64,000 bases of DNA from NCBI RefSeq assembly GCF_003390865.1, contig NZ_QMEJ01000003.1, positions 434,001-498,000 on the forward strand. The letters are read 5' to 3'. The stretch is from Tropicimonas sp. IMCC34011. Its GTDB lineage: Bacteria > Pseudomonadota > Alphaproteobacteria > Rhodobacterales > Rhodobacteraceae. A program made the position numbers and the translations under genes. This document shows positions 44,742 to 52,758 of the stretch, one piece after another (position 1 is the first letter of the stretch; each line of letters starts with the position of its first letter). Below the pieces are notes generated by a model. The model was given only the letters and a program-made list of their open reading frames with translations. It searched no databases and was not told the DNA's origin.

Positions 44742-47283
44742 CCATACCACCGTCGATCTTACGAATTGTGACCGGGAGCCTATTCAGTTCCTCGGTCACG
44801 TTCAGGATTTCGGCTGCCTTCTCGCCCTGTCGTCGGACTGGATGATCCGCCACGCCTCCGCCAACACGGAGGCGTTCCTCGGCCGCAAGGCCGAGGATCT
44901 CGTCGGCACGCATCTGTCGGAGCTTCTGGGCGGGGAGGGGCTGCACCACATCCGCGGTGAGGTGCAGGTCTCCGGTCGCCACGGGGAGGGATCGCGGATC
45001 TTCGCCGTGGACGCGTTGGGCGACGGGCAGTTGTTCGACCTTATGGTCAATGTCGGCCCGCAGGCGATCATCGTGGAATTCGAGCGCGCCGGCATCAAGA
45101 GGCGGACCGATACCGCGTCCACCGTGCGCTCCCTGATCGCGCGGCTCAGCGGCCTGACCGACGAAAGACGCTTCTTCAACGATGCCGCGCGCTGCGTTCA
45201 GGCGCTCACCGGGTTCGACCGGGTCATGGTCTACCAGTTTCACGAAGACGATACGGGCGAGGTCGTCGGCGAGGCGACGACGCGGGGAATGGATCCGTTC
45301 GTCGGACTGCGCTACCCCGCGAGCGACATTCCGAAACAGGCCCGGGCGCTCTACCTGCGCAACCGCATCCGCCTCATCGCGGATGTCGATGCGCCGACGC
45401 ACGGGATCGTCCCCCGGCACGGCGCCGACGGACAGCCGCTCGATCTGTCCATGGCCGCGACGCGCGCGGTCTCGCCGATTCATATCGAATACCTGAAGAA
45501 CATGGGCGTATGCGCCTCCATGTCGATCTCGATCATCGTGCGCGGCAAGCTCTGGGGGCTGATCGCCTGCCATGGCAAGGACCCCCGCGCCGTCGACGTC
45601 GAGACGCGCACCGCGGCGGAACTCTTCGGGCAGCTCTTCTCGTACGAACTGGCGCAGAAGTGGCAGGACGCTGAGCTGTCCCTCGCAGAGACCGCGCGGG
45701 AGCTGCACAACGTCATCCTTGCCACGCTCTCCTCCGGCAATTCCCTCAGCAACACCTTCAGTGATCTCGCCGGAGAGATTTCGGAGGTCATCCCCCACGA
45801 CGGCATCGTCCTGTATTCGGAGGGCGCTTTCGAGGCCTCCGGTTCGACGCCGACGCGGGAGGAATTCCTCGGGCTCGCGAGGTTTCTGAACACGGCCGGC
45901 GCCAGCCGCGTCTTCGCGACGGATCATCTCGCCGGCGTCTACGACCGGGCGGCGAGCTTCGGGGACCGCGCCGCCGGGGTCCTGGCGCTTCCGGTCTCGC
46001 GATCCCCGAGAGATTACATCGTCCTTTTCCGCCGGCCCATCGCGCAGACGGTGACCTGGGCCGGAAACCCGGAAAAACCGGTGGAGACGGGCCCCCACGG
46101 CATCCGCCTCACGCCGCGCAAGAGCTTCGAGGCATGGCAGGAGGTGGTGCATGACCGCTCCAGACCGTGGCGAGAGCGCGAGTTGCGGGCGGCGGAATCG
46201 CTTCGGGTGACGCTGCTCGAGGTCGTTCTGAAGATGAGCGACGATGCGCGGCAGGAGCGGGAGCGCGCGAGCAACAAACAGGACCTGCTGATCAGCGAGC
46301 TCAACCACCGCGTCCGCAACATTCTAAACCTCATACAGGGTCTCGTGGTTCAGAGCCGCAGCGGTGTCGCGTCCGTGGAGCAGTTCACGGACGTCCTCGG
46401 CGGGCGCATCCAGGCCCTGGCCCGCGCCCACGATCAGCTGACCGTTGGCGCGTGGGGCGCGCTGTCCCTAGCCGGGCTCATCCGGACGGAAACGCTCGCT
46501 TTCATCGGCGAGAAAGCGAGCCGCATCCGGTTTCAGGGTGACGACGTCATGCTGGAGCCGCAGGGCTTTTCCACCCTCGCGCTCGTCTTCCATGAACTGG
46601 TGACGAACTCCGCCAAGTACGGCGCGTTGTCGGACAGCCACGGCACGGTCACGATTCGCGCCACGCTCGAACCGGACGGTGCACTTTCCCTCGACTGGAC
46701 CGAGCGGGACGGTCCGCCGGTCGCGCCGCCGACCCGGAGGGGCTTCGGCTCCACCATCATCGAACGATCGATCCCGTTCGAGCTTCACGGCAAGGCCGAG
46801 CTCGACTACGCGCTGACCGGCTTCAAGGCGCATTTCGGCGTGCCGAGCCGGTTCGTCGCCGGGCGGGCGACGGAGGAGGCCTCCCTGCCGGCCACCGGCA
46901 ACCTGCCCGAGGGCAGCGCGCCTGCGCGCCTCGGCGGGGTCGTTATGCTTCTGGAGGACAACCTCATCATCTCGATGGACGCGCAGCAGGCATTGCTGTC
47001 TCTCGGGGCGGACGAGGTGGTCGCGGTGCCCTCGGTGGATTCCGCGCTGGCCGAACTCAAGAGCCGGGACGTGACCTTCGCACTTCTCGATGTGAACCTC
47101 GGCAGCGGCACATCGCTGGCGGTCGCGCGGGTGCTGTCGGAGCGGAAAATCCCCTTCATCTTCGCCACCGGCTACGGCGCGGAGCCGGCGATCGTCGAGG
47201 AATTCCCGCACGCCCGCTTCCTCACGAAGCCCTATGACGCCGGAACCATCGGCCGGGCGCTGGATGAGATCGTGAAAGGCTGA
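44728..47283 (+). CDS. bphP: Bacteriophytochrome hybrid HWE histidine kinase with C-terminal receiver
   Basis: An 851-residue red/far-red photoreceptor. Biliverdin would attach at C14 (LTNCDREPI). PAS, GAF (DIP motif at 200-202, H252) and PHY (PRKSF tongue at 463-467) follow in order. The kinase is of the HWE type: H527 in ELNHRVRNIL, N627 in FHELVTNSAKYG and a WTE motif. A receiver domain (about 725-851, phospho-Asp in FALLDVNLG) ends the chain. The TTG at 44728 is chosen because it puts C14 at the normal position and overlaps bphO by 14 bases, giving coupled synthesis of chromophore and receptor. Confidence 0.93.
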   Translation: MSQPDHTTVDLTNCDREPIQFLGHVQDFGCLLALSSDWMIRHASANTEAFLGRKAEDLVGTHLSELLGGEGLHHIRGEVQVSGRHGEGSRIFAVDALGDGQLFDLMVNVGPQAIIVEFERAGIKRRTDTASTVRSLIARLSGLTDERRFFNDAARCVQALTGFDRVMVYQFHEDDTGEVVGEATTRGMDPFVGLRYPASDIPKQARALYLRNRIRLIADVDAPTHGIVPRHGADGQPLDLSMAATRAVSPIHIEYLKNMGVCASMSISIIVRGKLWGLIACHGKDPRAVDVETRTAAELFGQLFSYELAQKWQDAELSLAETARELHNVILATLSSGNSLSNTFSDLAGEISEVIPHDGIVLYSEGAFEASGSTPTREEFLGLARFLNTAGASRVFATDHLAGVYDRAASFGDRAAGVLALPVSRSPRDYIVLFRRPIAQTVTWAGNPEKPVETGPHGIRLTPRKSFEAWQEVVHDRSRPWRERELRAAESLRVTLLEVVLKMSDDARQERERASNKQDLLISELNHRVRNILNLIQGLVVQSRSGVASVEQFTDVLGGRIQALARAHDQLTVGAWGALSLAGLIRTETLAFIGEKASRIRFQGDDVMLEPQGFSTLALVFHELVTNSAKYGALSDSHGTVTIRATLEPDGALSLDWTERDGPPVAPPTRRGFGSTIIERSIPFELHGKAELDYALTGFKAHFGVPSRFVAGRATEEASLPATGNLPEGSAPARLGGVVMLLEDNLIISMDAQQALLSLGADEVVAVPSVDSALAELKSRDVTFALLDVNLGSGTSLAVARVLSERKIPFIFATGYGAEPAIVEEFPHARFLTKPYDAGTIGRALDEIVKG

Positions 47284-47324
47284 TCCTGCGCCGGGAAGTT
47301 GGACCCCGCTCCTGCAGAGGCCCG

Positions 47325-47495
47325 TCAGACGAGAAGACCCGGCAGGTTCCCCGTATCTGCGGCTTCGTGGCAATGGTCGACGAAGGCCTGGATCGTGCGG
47401 GAGACGTGGGCGGCGCGGGACATGGCAGTGCCGAGCTGCAGCCGCGGGATCTCGGTTCGCAGCGGGATGACGTCTGACCGGAAATGGAGGTCAAG
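47325..47495 (-). pseudogene. 3' remnant of a LysR-type regulator gene
   Basis: Fifty-six codons (LDLHFRSDVIPLRTEIPRLQ ... FVDHCHEAADTGN, ending LPGLLV) look like the C-terminus of a LysR substrate-binding domain. The frame has no LysR sequence upstream: it runs straight into the end of the glutathione transferase gene, overlapping by five bases. The rest of the regulator has evidently been deleted. Confidence 0.65.
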
Positions 47496-48108
47496 CGCCG
47501 GGGCGGGTCGCCACCATCGCGGGACGGGTCTCATAGCCGGCATACCACTCGGCGAGGGCGGAGCGGCCGTCGCGCCAGCCAATCTCCCCGAAGCGGAAAT
47601 CCAGCCAACCGAGCGCGCATCCGTAGCTGATGGCGCCGATGTCGTGGCACTCCGCCTCAGGCACGTCCGCCTCCATCGCGTCGAGGCCGTCCGAGACCTT
47701 CTCGTGCTGCTTCTCGATCCAGAGCGGCCACCGGTGCTCTTCGGGGCGGATCACGGTTTCGTAGCGGACCAGCAGGGCGGCATCGAGCACCCCGTCCGCC
47801 AGGGCCTGCCGGCGGAGCGCCGTCCAGCGGGCGGGTCCGGCCGGGGGAAAGAGCCTGCCGCCGGTTTCGGCGTCCAGATACTCGCAGATCACACGGCTGT
47901 CGTAGAGCGCGGTGCCGTCGCCGGCCTGCGCGGCCGGTACCTTGGCCAGCGGGTTGAACGCCTTGATGCGCGCATCCCGCTCGACGGGGTTCGCTGCGCT
48001 CTCCAGCGTTTCGATGGTGCCGTCGAGCCCGAGCCCGAGCTCGTGCGCCGCGACCATGACCTTGCGAACGAAGGGAGAGGCCGGGCTCCAGTAAAGGGAG
48101 AGTTTCAT
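47491..48108 (-). CDS. Glutathione S-transferase
   Basis: A 205-residue GST: the thioredoxin-like N-domain (KLSLYWSPASPFVRKVMVAA, with FNPLAKVPA and DSRVICEYLD) and the helical C-domain are complete, ending in ETRPAMVATRPGA. The catalytic Ser is probably in SPASPF. It overlaps the quinone oxidoreductase remnant upstream as ATGA, so both were once one operon; the promoter may therefore have been lost or replaced by that of the DeoR gene. Confidence 0.92.
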   Translation of the reverse strand: MKLSLYWSPASPFVRKVMVAAHELGLGLDGTIETLESAANPVERDARIKAFNPLAKVPAAQAGDGTALYDSRVICEYLDAETGGRLFPPAGPARWTALRRQALADGVLDAALLVRYETVIRPEEHRWPLWIEKQHEKVSDGLDAMEADVPEAECHDIGAISYGCALGWLDFRFGEIGWRDGRSALAEWYAGYETRPAMVATRPGA

Positions 48109-48368
48109 CGCGTGGTATCCTCCTCGAATGTGAGGACGATCTTCCCGACATTCGTCCGGCTTTCCAGCAATTCGTGCGCGGCGGCCGCTTCGGTCAGCAC
48201 AAATGGGTCGGACATGACCGGGCGGACCCTGCCAGCGCCGAGGAGCGGCAGACCGATATGCCGGCCGCCCGGCGCCATGCAGGCGAGGTGCTCGTTGACC
48301 GCATCGCCGCCGAGGATGCCGAGCGCGATGTCCACGTCCGCATCGCCGGTCAGCCGCAGGACGTTGGC
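48105..48368 (-). pseudogene. C-terminal remnant of a quinone oxidoreductase (zinc-type alcohol dehydrogenase superfamily)
   Basis: In-frame sequence ANVLRLTGDADVDIALGILGGD ... HELLESRTNVGKIVLTF is the end of a NADPH:quinone oxidoreductase-like protein. It has no start: it begins immediately after the DeoR stop codon at 48369-48371, in the same frame. An internal block of about 40 residues normally found between APGGR and AGRVRPV also appears missing. It marks the left boundary of the DeoR-to-transporter block. Confidence 0.75.
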
Positions 48369-49139
48369 CTAGGCCTTGCTAGGTGAATATGGCGCACGCG
48401 GTACATCGGTCCCGTCGATCACGGCATCAAAATCCGAGACGTCCGCGAAAGCGGATAGGGCGGTGCGGCCAAACTTGCTGGGAGTGGCAATCAGGAACTT
48501 TCTTGTAGCGGCGTTCATCGCTGCCTTTTTGACGGCGATCTTGGAGAGGTCGAAATCCATCACTCGCCCGTCCACGTCCACGGCGGAACAGCCGATCAGG
48601 GCGCAATCGACCCTCAACGCGGCGAGGGAGAGCATGATTTCCTCGCCCACGAGAGAGCCATCACGCCCCTCCACCTTTCGACCCAGGACATTGACGTCAT
48701 GCGCTGCCGGGTCGAAGGCGAGGGCGACGCGCATCGAGTTGGTGAAGATGCGGAAGCCGGGGCGCCTGTTCAGGGCGATGGCCGTGATCTCGCAAGTTGT
48801 GCCGACGTCGACGAAGAGACTCGCGCCCTCGGGCAGCAGGTCCGCCGCCATTTCCGCGACGCGCTGCTTTTCGTCGATGGCGACGCCGCGCTTGTGTTCG
48901 TGATCGAGGCGCACCGTCTCCGTCGCGCCGATGCCGCCGCTGCCGATTCCCGCCCCGCCGTGGAAACGCTGCAACAAGCCTGCATCGGAGAGCAGGATGA
49001 TGTCGCGCCGCACGGTCTGGGCGGAGACGTCGAACTCCTCGGCCATGCTTTCGATCGTGACGAATCCAAGGGACTCCACGCGCGCGAGAATTTCGGTCTG
49101 ACGCCGGTTCAGGCGGGATCTTCGTGCGTTGCGTGTCAT
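48369..49139 (-). CDS. DeoR-family transcriptional regulator
   Basis: A 256-residue DeoR/GlpR protein. The N-terminal HTH (LNRRQTEILARVESLGFVTIESMAEEFDVSAQTVRRDI) is complete, and the C-terminal DeoRC sensor has FVDVGTTCEITAIAL, a pattern for phosphorylated-sugar effectors. It is divergent from the SLOG-ABC operon and is its likely repressor. Its last codon is at the junction with the broken quinone oxidoreductase. The candidate operator ATAAAACNTACATT occurs just upstream and again at 49840. Confidence 0.93.
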   Translation of the reverse strand: MTRNARRSRLNRRQTEILARVESLGFVTIESMAEEFDVSAQTVRRDIILLSDAGLLQRFHGGAGIGSGGIGATETVRLDHEHKRGVAIDEKQRVAEMAADLLPEGASLFVDVGTTCEITAIALNRRPGFRIFTNSMRVALAFDPAAHDVNVLGRKVEGRDGSLVGEEIMLSLAALRVDCALIGCSAVDVDGRVMDFDLSKIAVKKAAMNAATRKFLIATPSKFGRTALSAFADVSDFDAVIDGTDVPRAPYSPSKA

Positions 49140-49168
49140 TTTTCTGGTCAGAAGCTCTCAGTGGTGTA

Positions 49169-49188
49169 ATAAAACGTACATTAATGTA
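49169..49188. promoter_or_regulatory. Operator candidate in the DeoR/SLOG divergent gap
   Basis: ATAAAACGTACATT (49169-49182) overlaps a perfect 12-base palindrome TACATTAATGTA (49177-49188). The 14-mer recurs with one change at 49840. It lies between the two divergent starts, where a repressor could control both. Confidence 0.55.
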
Positions 49189-49213
49189 AAGCAGTCACGG
49201 AAGCGAGCGACGA

Positions 49214-49843
49214 ATGATCCAACCGGTTTACCATCTGAAAGATGCGGACGTGTACGGGTCCGAAGGCCGCCTGGAAGCCTGGAGCTGGACCTGGCAGCCC
49301 GCGGCGGTGCCGGAGGGGGCGCGAGAGGTATCTGCGAGCGAGGTCATCGCCCATCTCAACAAGACGGGCGCGCGGCGAATCCCGGTCGGCGTTATAGGGC
49401 CGCGCGAGTGTGATGCCGCGAAGCTGACCCTTGCCGAAGAGGTCGGCGGGGCGATCGGCGCGCTCGGGCTGCCCATGATCTGCGGCGGGCGCACCGGCGT
49501 GATGGCAGCGGCGGCCAAGGGGTGTCGGGCCTCTGGCGGGCTGACGATCGGCATGCTGCCGGGGCATGACTGGCGCGAGGCCAATGACGATATCATGCTG
49601 CCGATCGCGACCGGGCTGAGCGAGGCGCGCAACATGATTATCGCCAAATCATGTGCCGTGCTGATCGCCATCGGAGACTCCTACGGCACGTTGAGCGAGA
49701 TCGCCTACGGCCTGCATTTCTCGAAACCTGTCATCGTTCTGGCGGATGCGCCCGACTTGAAGGGTACGGAGCGGGCCGAGAGTGCCGAGGATGCGGTTGC
49801 GCGGCTGGCCGGTCATCTTCTCTCTAGTTCCGGAATGTCATAA
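49214..49843 (+). CDS. SLOG-fold protein (TIGR00725/LOG-related)
   Basis: A 209-residue protein whose C-terminal 155 residues form a Rossmann-like SLOG domain: VGVIGPREC, GGRTGVMAAAAKGC at 91-104, GDSYGTLSE at 154-162. LOG relatives cleave nucleoside monophosphates; the TIGR00725 branch has no settled function, and the usual PGGxGT loop is changed to GDSYGT. About 55 N-terminal residues (rich in Trp: EAWSWTWQP) are extra. It is the first gene of a rightward series with an ABC importer and is divergent from DeoR. A role as enzyme or nucleotide-ligand sensor is inferred. Confidence 0.8.
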   Translation: MIQPVYHLKDADVYGSEGRLEAWSWTWQPAAVPEGAREVSASEVIAHLNKTGARRIPVGVIGPRECDAAKLTLAEEVGGAIGALGLPMICGGRTGVMAAAAKGCRASGGLTIGMLPGHDWREANDDIMLPIATGLSEARNMIIAKSCAVLIAIGDSYGTLSEIAYGLHFSKPVIVLADAPDLKGTERAESAEDAVARLAGHLLSSSGMS

Positions 49844-49853
49844 AACTTACATT
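49840..49853. promoter_or_regulatory. Second operator candidate before the ABC genes
   Basis: ATAAAACTTACATT matches the element at 49169-49182 at 13 of 14 positions. It overlaps the SLOG stop codon. GTGTAATATATA follows at about 49864 and could include a -10 box for the ABC operon, so that part may be separately transcribed under the same regulator. Confidence 0.5.
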
Positions 49854-49902
49854 TTGGCGTGATGTGTAATATATACCTCACGTCGGGAGGAGGCAAAAAC
49901 CG

Positions 49903-50973
49903 ATGGCGACAATACTCGAGCTACGCAACGTGACCCGTTCCTTCGATTCGAAGGTCGTTCTGGACGACGTATCCATCACGATCGAACAGGGGAGCTTTAC
50001 GGCCCTTCTGGGAGCTTCGGGCTGCGGAAAGTCCACGAGCTTGCGAATAATGGCCGGCCTCGACCGGCCTACCTCGGGGGAGGTGCTGCTCGGCGGGTCG
50101 GACGTAAGCGAGCAGACCGCCTATGAGCGTAACGTGGCGATGGTCTTCCAATCCTACGCACTTTACCCTCACCTGACCGTGGCGCAGAACATCGCGCTGC
50201 CGCTCACCATGCGGCACCTGACGCCCGTGAGACGTCTGCCCCTGGTGGGGGCGGTGATGCCCGGCACGGGCAAGGCGCGACAGACCATCATGGACAAGGT
50301 GCACGAGGCGGCGGAGATGCTGGGCCTCGACCAGCTGCTCAACAGCAAGCCCGGCCAGCTGTCGGGCGGGCAGAAGCAGCGGGTGGCGCTTGGACGCGCG
50401 CTGGTGCGCGATCCCTCCCTCTTCCTGCTGGACGAGCCTCTGTCGAACCTCGACGCGCGGCTGCGGGTGCGCATGCGCTCCGAGATCAGCGCGCTGCATC
50501 GAAAGACCGGCAAGGCCTTCGTCTATGTCACGCACGACCAGACGGAAGCGATGGCCATGGCCGACCAGATCGTCGTCATGATCGGCGGCAAGGTTGCCCA
50601 GTCGGGGCCGCCGCGGGAGCTTTATGAGCATCCCGCCAACCGCGCGGTCGCGGCCTTCGTCGGGCACAACGCGATAAACTTTCTTGAGCCCGGCGACGGG
50701 ATCGACATGGGCGAGAGCGTCGTCGGCCTGCGGCCCGAGGACCTCGCGCCTAGCGAGTCCGGCGCTCTTCTCGCGCGGCTGGAATCGGCGGAATACCTTG
50801 GCTCCGAGATCGTGCTGAGCTTGCGCGGTGCCAAGGGGGCGGAGATCCGGGCCATCGCGCCGGGCGACTTCGCCGTTCCCGCGACGGGTAGCGAAATCCG
50901 CCTCGGCTATGCACCCGAGAAGCTGCACCTGTTCGATGCCGACACGGGCTTCCGCCGCGAGAGGGCCGCATGA
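49903..50973 (+). CDS. ABC importer ATPase (UgpC/MalK type)
   Basis: A 356-residue ATPase: Walker A GASGCGKST at 37-45, Q-loop FQSYALYP, LSGGQ at 153-157, Walker B FLLDEPLSNLD, and a C-terminal TOBE/OB region. The helical domain contains an uncommon insert at about 107-129 (RLPLVGAVMPGTGKARQ). Family members energise uptake of sugars or glycerol phosphates. It overlaps the following permease by ATGA. A gggagg ribosome site lies upstream of the ATG. Confidence 0.93.
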   Translation: MATILELRNVTRSFDSKVVLDDVSITIEQGSFTALLGASGCGKSTSLRIMAGLDRPTSGEVLLGGSDVSEQTAYERNVAMVFQSYALYPHLTVAQNIALPLTMRHLTPVRRLPLVGAVMPGTGKARQTIMDKVHEAAEMLGLDQLLNSKPGQLSGGQKQRVALGRALVRDPSLFLLDEPLSNLDARLRVRMRSEISALHRKTGKAFVYVTHDQTEAMAMADQIVVMIGGKVAQSGPPRELYEHPANRAVAAFVGHNAINFLEPGDGIDMGESVVGLRPEDLAPSESGALLARLESAEYLGSEIVLSLRGAKGAEIRAIAPGDFAVPATGSEIRLGYAPEKLHLFDADTGFRRERAA

Positions 50974-51869
50974 GACTGTCCCGTTCCAAACGCGAGGGCC
51001 TCACGGATCTCTGGCTTGCCGGACCGGCGACGCTTGCGCTTCTGGCCTTCATCTTCATCCCCGTGGCGATCGTCGCTGTCCTATCATTCACCAACTACCA
51101 GTTCGGTGCGCTGACCTTCGACTGGACCGGGTTCGACAACTACATCGCGCTCTTTTCGTCGAGCGTCGGGCGTCGCGCGGTCACCAACACGTTGATCTAC
51201 GTCGCCATCGTCATCCCTTTCTCTGTCGGCTTCGGCCTGCTGGTGGCGGTGGGCCTCTACCAGATGACGCAGTGGGCGCCGCGCTGGTCCAACGTGTTCA
51301 AGACGATCTACTTCCTGCCAGTTGCCGCGACGCTGGTGGCGATGTCCGTCGCCTGGCAGATGGTGCTGCATCCCTCGCTCGGCATCGTGAACCAGGCGCT
51401 GTTCTCGGCCGGGCTGCCGACGCCGAGCTGGCTCAGCGACCGGTCGCTGGTCCTCTACACGCTCGCGATGATCGGGGTCTGGCAGAGCATCGGCTACAAC
51501 ATGGTGCTGTTCCTCGCCGGGCTCGCGGCAATCCCGGCCGAGCTTTACGACGCGGCGGAGGTCGACGGTGCAGGGGGGAGCTGGTCGCGCTTCTGGACGG
51601 TCACCTGGCCGATGCTGGGGCCGACGACGCTCTTCGTGATGGTGGTCACCGCCACCAACGCCTTCCGCGTGTTCGAGACGGTCGCCACCATGACCAAGGG
51701 CGGGCCGGCCTTCGCGTCGGACACGCTGGTCTACGCGCTCTATCGCGAAGGCTTCGTGTATTTCAAAGCCGGCTACGCCAGCGCCATCACGATGGTCTTC
51801 TTCGCCTTCCTGCTGGTCTTGGCCGTGATCCAGTTCCGTGTGGTCGCAAGACGGGTGCATTACCGATGA
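50970..51869 (+). CDS. ABC importer permease (UgpA/MalF type)
   Basis: A 299-residue inner-membrane permease with six hydrophobic segments and the EAA loop ELYDAAEVDGAGGSWSRFWTVTWPML, which docks onto the ATPase. It overlaps both neighbours by four bases (ATGA), so the ATPase and two permeases are translationally coupled. It pairs with the next gene to form the membrane channel. Confidence 0.93.
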   Translation: MRLSRSKREGLTDLWLAGPATLALLAFIFIPVAIVAVLSFTNYQFGALTFDWTGFDNYIALFSSSVGRRAVTNTLIYVAIVIPFSVGFGLLVAVGLYQMTQWAPRWSNVFKTIYFLPVAATLVAMSVAWQMVLHPSLGIVNQALFSAGLPTPSWLSDRSLVLYTLAMIGVWQSIGYNMVLFLAGLAAIPAELYDAAEVDGAGGSWSRFWTVTWPMLGPTTLFVMVVTATNAFRVFETVATMTKGGPAFASDTLVYALYREGFVYFKAGYASAITMVFFAFLLVLAVIQFRVVARRVHYR

Positions 51870-52693
51870 AACAGTCCCTTCGCAGTCGTATTCTGCCGCT
51901 GATCCTGCTGATCCTCGGCGCCGCCTTCATCCTGCTGCCGTTCGTGTGGATGCTGTCTCTGTCGCTCAAGCCGCAGGATGAGATCTTCACCACGACGATC
52001 TCGCTGCTGCCGTCGGCAATCGAATGGAGCAACTACACCTTCGCGCTGACGGAGACCGACATCCCGCTGTTCCTGTGGAACGGGCTGGTGATGGTCACGG
52101 GCATCCTGTTCTTCCAGATCCTCTTCGCCGTGCCCTGTGCCTACGCGCTGGCGCAGCGCCGGTTCGCCGGGCGGGACGTGCTGTTCGGGCTGGTCGTGGC
52201 GGCGCTGCTGGTGCCGTTCCACGTGACGGCCATCCCGATCTTTCTCGGCTTCGCGCAGATCGGGATCCTCAACACAATGTGGGCGCTGATCCTGCCGTTC
52301 ATCCAGACGGCCTTCGGCATCTTCCTGTTCCGACAGTTCTTCGCCCAGCTGCCCACCGACCTGTTCGACGCGGCCCGCGGCGACGGGCTGAGCGAGACGG
52401 CCATCGTCTGGCGCATTGCCTTCCCGCTTGCTCTGCCCGCCTCGACTGCCTTCGCCATCTTCTCGGTCACCGCGCATTGGAACGATCTGTTCTGGCCGCT
52501 GATCGCGACGACCGATCCGAGCCTCGCGACGCCGCCGCGGGGGATCCTCTACTTCCGCGACCAGGAATCCGGCGACAACGTCGGCCCGCTGATGGCCGCG
52601 GCGGTCATCGTGACGGCGCCGCTGGTCGTCGCCTTCCTGCTGGCGCAGCGCAAGTTCATCCAGGGCCTTGCCGCCGGAGGGCTGAAGGGCTGA
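51866..52693 (+). CDS. ABC importer permease (UgpE/MalG type)
   Basis: A 275-residue permease beginning MKQSLRSRILPLILLILG. The EAA loop is LFDAARGDGLSETAIVWRIAFPLALP. The C-terminus KFIQGLAAGGLKG is the typical end of UgpE/MalG proteins. The start at 51866 overlaps the previous stop as ATGA; a longer open frame upstream lies inside the preceding genes and is not coding. Confidence 0.93.
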   Translation: MKQSLRSRILPLILLILGAAFILLPFVWMLSLSLKPQDEIFTTTISLLPSAIEWSNYTFALTETDIPLFLWNGLVMVTGILFFQILFAVPCAYALAQRRFAGRDVLFGLVVAALLVPFHVTAIPIFLGFAQIGILNTMWALILPFIQTAFGIFLFRQFFAQLPTDLFDAARGDGLSETAIVWRIAFPLALPASTAFAIFSVTAHWNDLFWPLIATTDPSLATPPRGILYFRDQESGDNVGPLMAAAVIVTAPLVVAFLLAQRKFIQGLAAGGLKG

Positions 52694-52758
52694 GCCGACC
52701 CATCCGAATACGTCCGGGCGACCGGGCGGGACCATCCACCAAGGAGGAGACGAAGACG

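Noticed and set aside
44149-46308. A 719-codon minus-strand frame opposite bphO and bphP
   Set aside because: Composition is that of a reverse-strand shadow, while the plus strand encodes the full phytochrome motif series.
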